Source: Bacteroidales bacterium (GTDB taxonomy: Bacteria > Bacteroidota > Bacteroidia > Bacteroidales > GCA-2711565). From it: 42,507 bases of DNA. The notes under the pieces are model-generated. The model ran no database searches. It was not told where the DNA came from and worked only from the letters and a program-made list of their open reading frames with translations. Positions 42,289 to 42,507 of the stretch are shown piece by piece. The stretch lies in assembly GCA_028280405.1 (NCBI GenBank), contig JANQLW010000066.1:1-42507 (forward strand). The letters are read 5' to 3'. Made by a program: the position numbers and the translations under genes. Position 1 is the first letter of the stretch; the number at the start of each line of letters is the position of its first letter.

Positions 42289-42507
42289 TAATTGAAGCTC
42301 CATGTCATCCTGAGGGAGTTGATAAAATTTGGATAAAGAATTTAGAATATTGAATATCGATTACAGCCCCAGGGAAGCAATCCTTTCTTCATAGAAATAA
42401 TAGGATTGCTTCCCATAGCCGTCAATTTAAGGGAATTTTGCTTAGGATCATCATAGGTGTAAGCTTTCCTTTCTTTTTTTCTTTTCTACATTTTGAGATC
42501 AATACTT
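42289..42507. other. Intergenic tail with MITE-like copy C and shared repeat
   Basis: After the regulator comes repeat text, then MITE-like copy C (42372-42414) and a segment with TTAGGATCATCATAGG (around 42447) that matches the interior of the element at 22132. No gene is seen up to the window end. Confidence 0.5.
42372..42414. repeat. MITE-like palindromic element, copy C
   Basis: Arms GGGAAGCAATCCT (42372-42384) and AGGATTGCTTCCC (42402-42414) enclose 17 bases. In reverse complement it equals copy A with about 37 interior bases removed, so the two share origin and differ by an internal deletion. Confidence 0.85.

Noticed and set aside
1..42507. tRNA, rRNA, CRISPR arrays, prophage or intact insertion sequences
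   Set aside because: No cloverleaf, conserved rRNA core, direct-repeat array, phage structural gene or transposase was recognised on either strand by eye; a covariance search would be needed to be certain for small RNAs.

Overview
The window is about 42.5 kb of AT-rich DNA from a member of the Bacteroidota, most likely a Bacteroidia lineage (Bacteroidales/Marinilabiliales-like). The evidence is an ECF sigma / FecR / SusC / SusD locus, repeated TAnnTTTG promoter elements, mostly weak Shine-Dalgarno sequences, signal peptides ending in 'AQ', and the gene order panC-panD-flippase-like membrane protein-radA. An electron-bifurcating-type NfnAB pair suggests anaerobic or fermentative redox metabolism. 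There is no rRNA, tRNA, CRISPR array or intact transposase.

Layout. (1) 0.3-8.5 kb: a LuxR/NarL-type regulator whose receiver lacks the phospho-acceptor Asp, divergent from a large receiver/PEP-synthase-like protein; then a tandem zinc-ribbon protein, an NfnA-like flavoprotein and an NfnB-like flavoprotein that carries the same zinc ribbon fused at its N-terminus. (2) 8.7-17.4 kb: ECF sigma factor, two inserted genes on the minus strand (WYL regulator, VOC protein), then FecR anti-sigma, SusC and SusD, forming a cell-surface-signalled TonB-dependent uptake system. (3) 17.7-21.8 kb: two tandem secreted FG-GAP/VCBS proteins, each interrupted in frame by TGA at codon 104, then a chimeric pseudogene (truncated ABC ATPase joined to a TlpA-like tail) and a DsbD-alpha-like secreted protein. 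(4) 22.3-28.7 kb: iron-type regulation (DtxR-family repressor and flavodoxin with a candidate operator), thioredoxin-like protein, panC, panD, UPF0104-type membrane protein, radA and a GRAM-like protein. (5) 29.1-37.5 kb: a peptide-export island with HlyD-type adaptor, C39-peptidase ABC exporter, small HTH regulator, two double-glycine-leader peptides, small membrane proteins, two CPBP-family proteins and an ABC-2 transporter. (6) 37.5-42.5 kb: secreted hypotheticals, a small Cys-rich membrane protein, a class-C beta-lactamase-fold hydrolase and a membrane-anchored LuxR-type regulator.

The most exciting observation is in region 3. Both FG-GAP paralogs are 1287 nt long when read through, carry TGA at exactly codon 104, follow it with a Cys codon, and have a 7-bp stem with a GTT loop starting 21 nt after the TGA. 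That spacing and loop fit the bacterial SECIS model, so these are strong candidates for an apparently undescribed selenoprotein family with a vicinal Sec-Cys pair. DsbD-alpha and TlpA-like neighbours make a redox role plausible.

The intergenic DNA contains several families of palindromic repeats. One is a MITE-like element with GGGAAGCAATCCT termini in three copies plus a diverged relative, and one copy supplies the stop codon of the ECF sigma gene.
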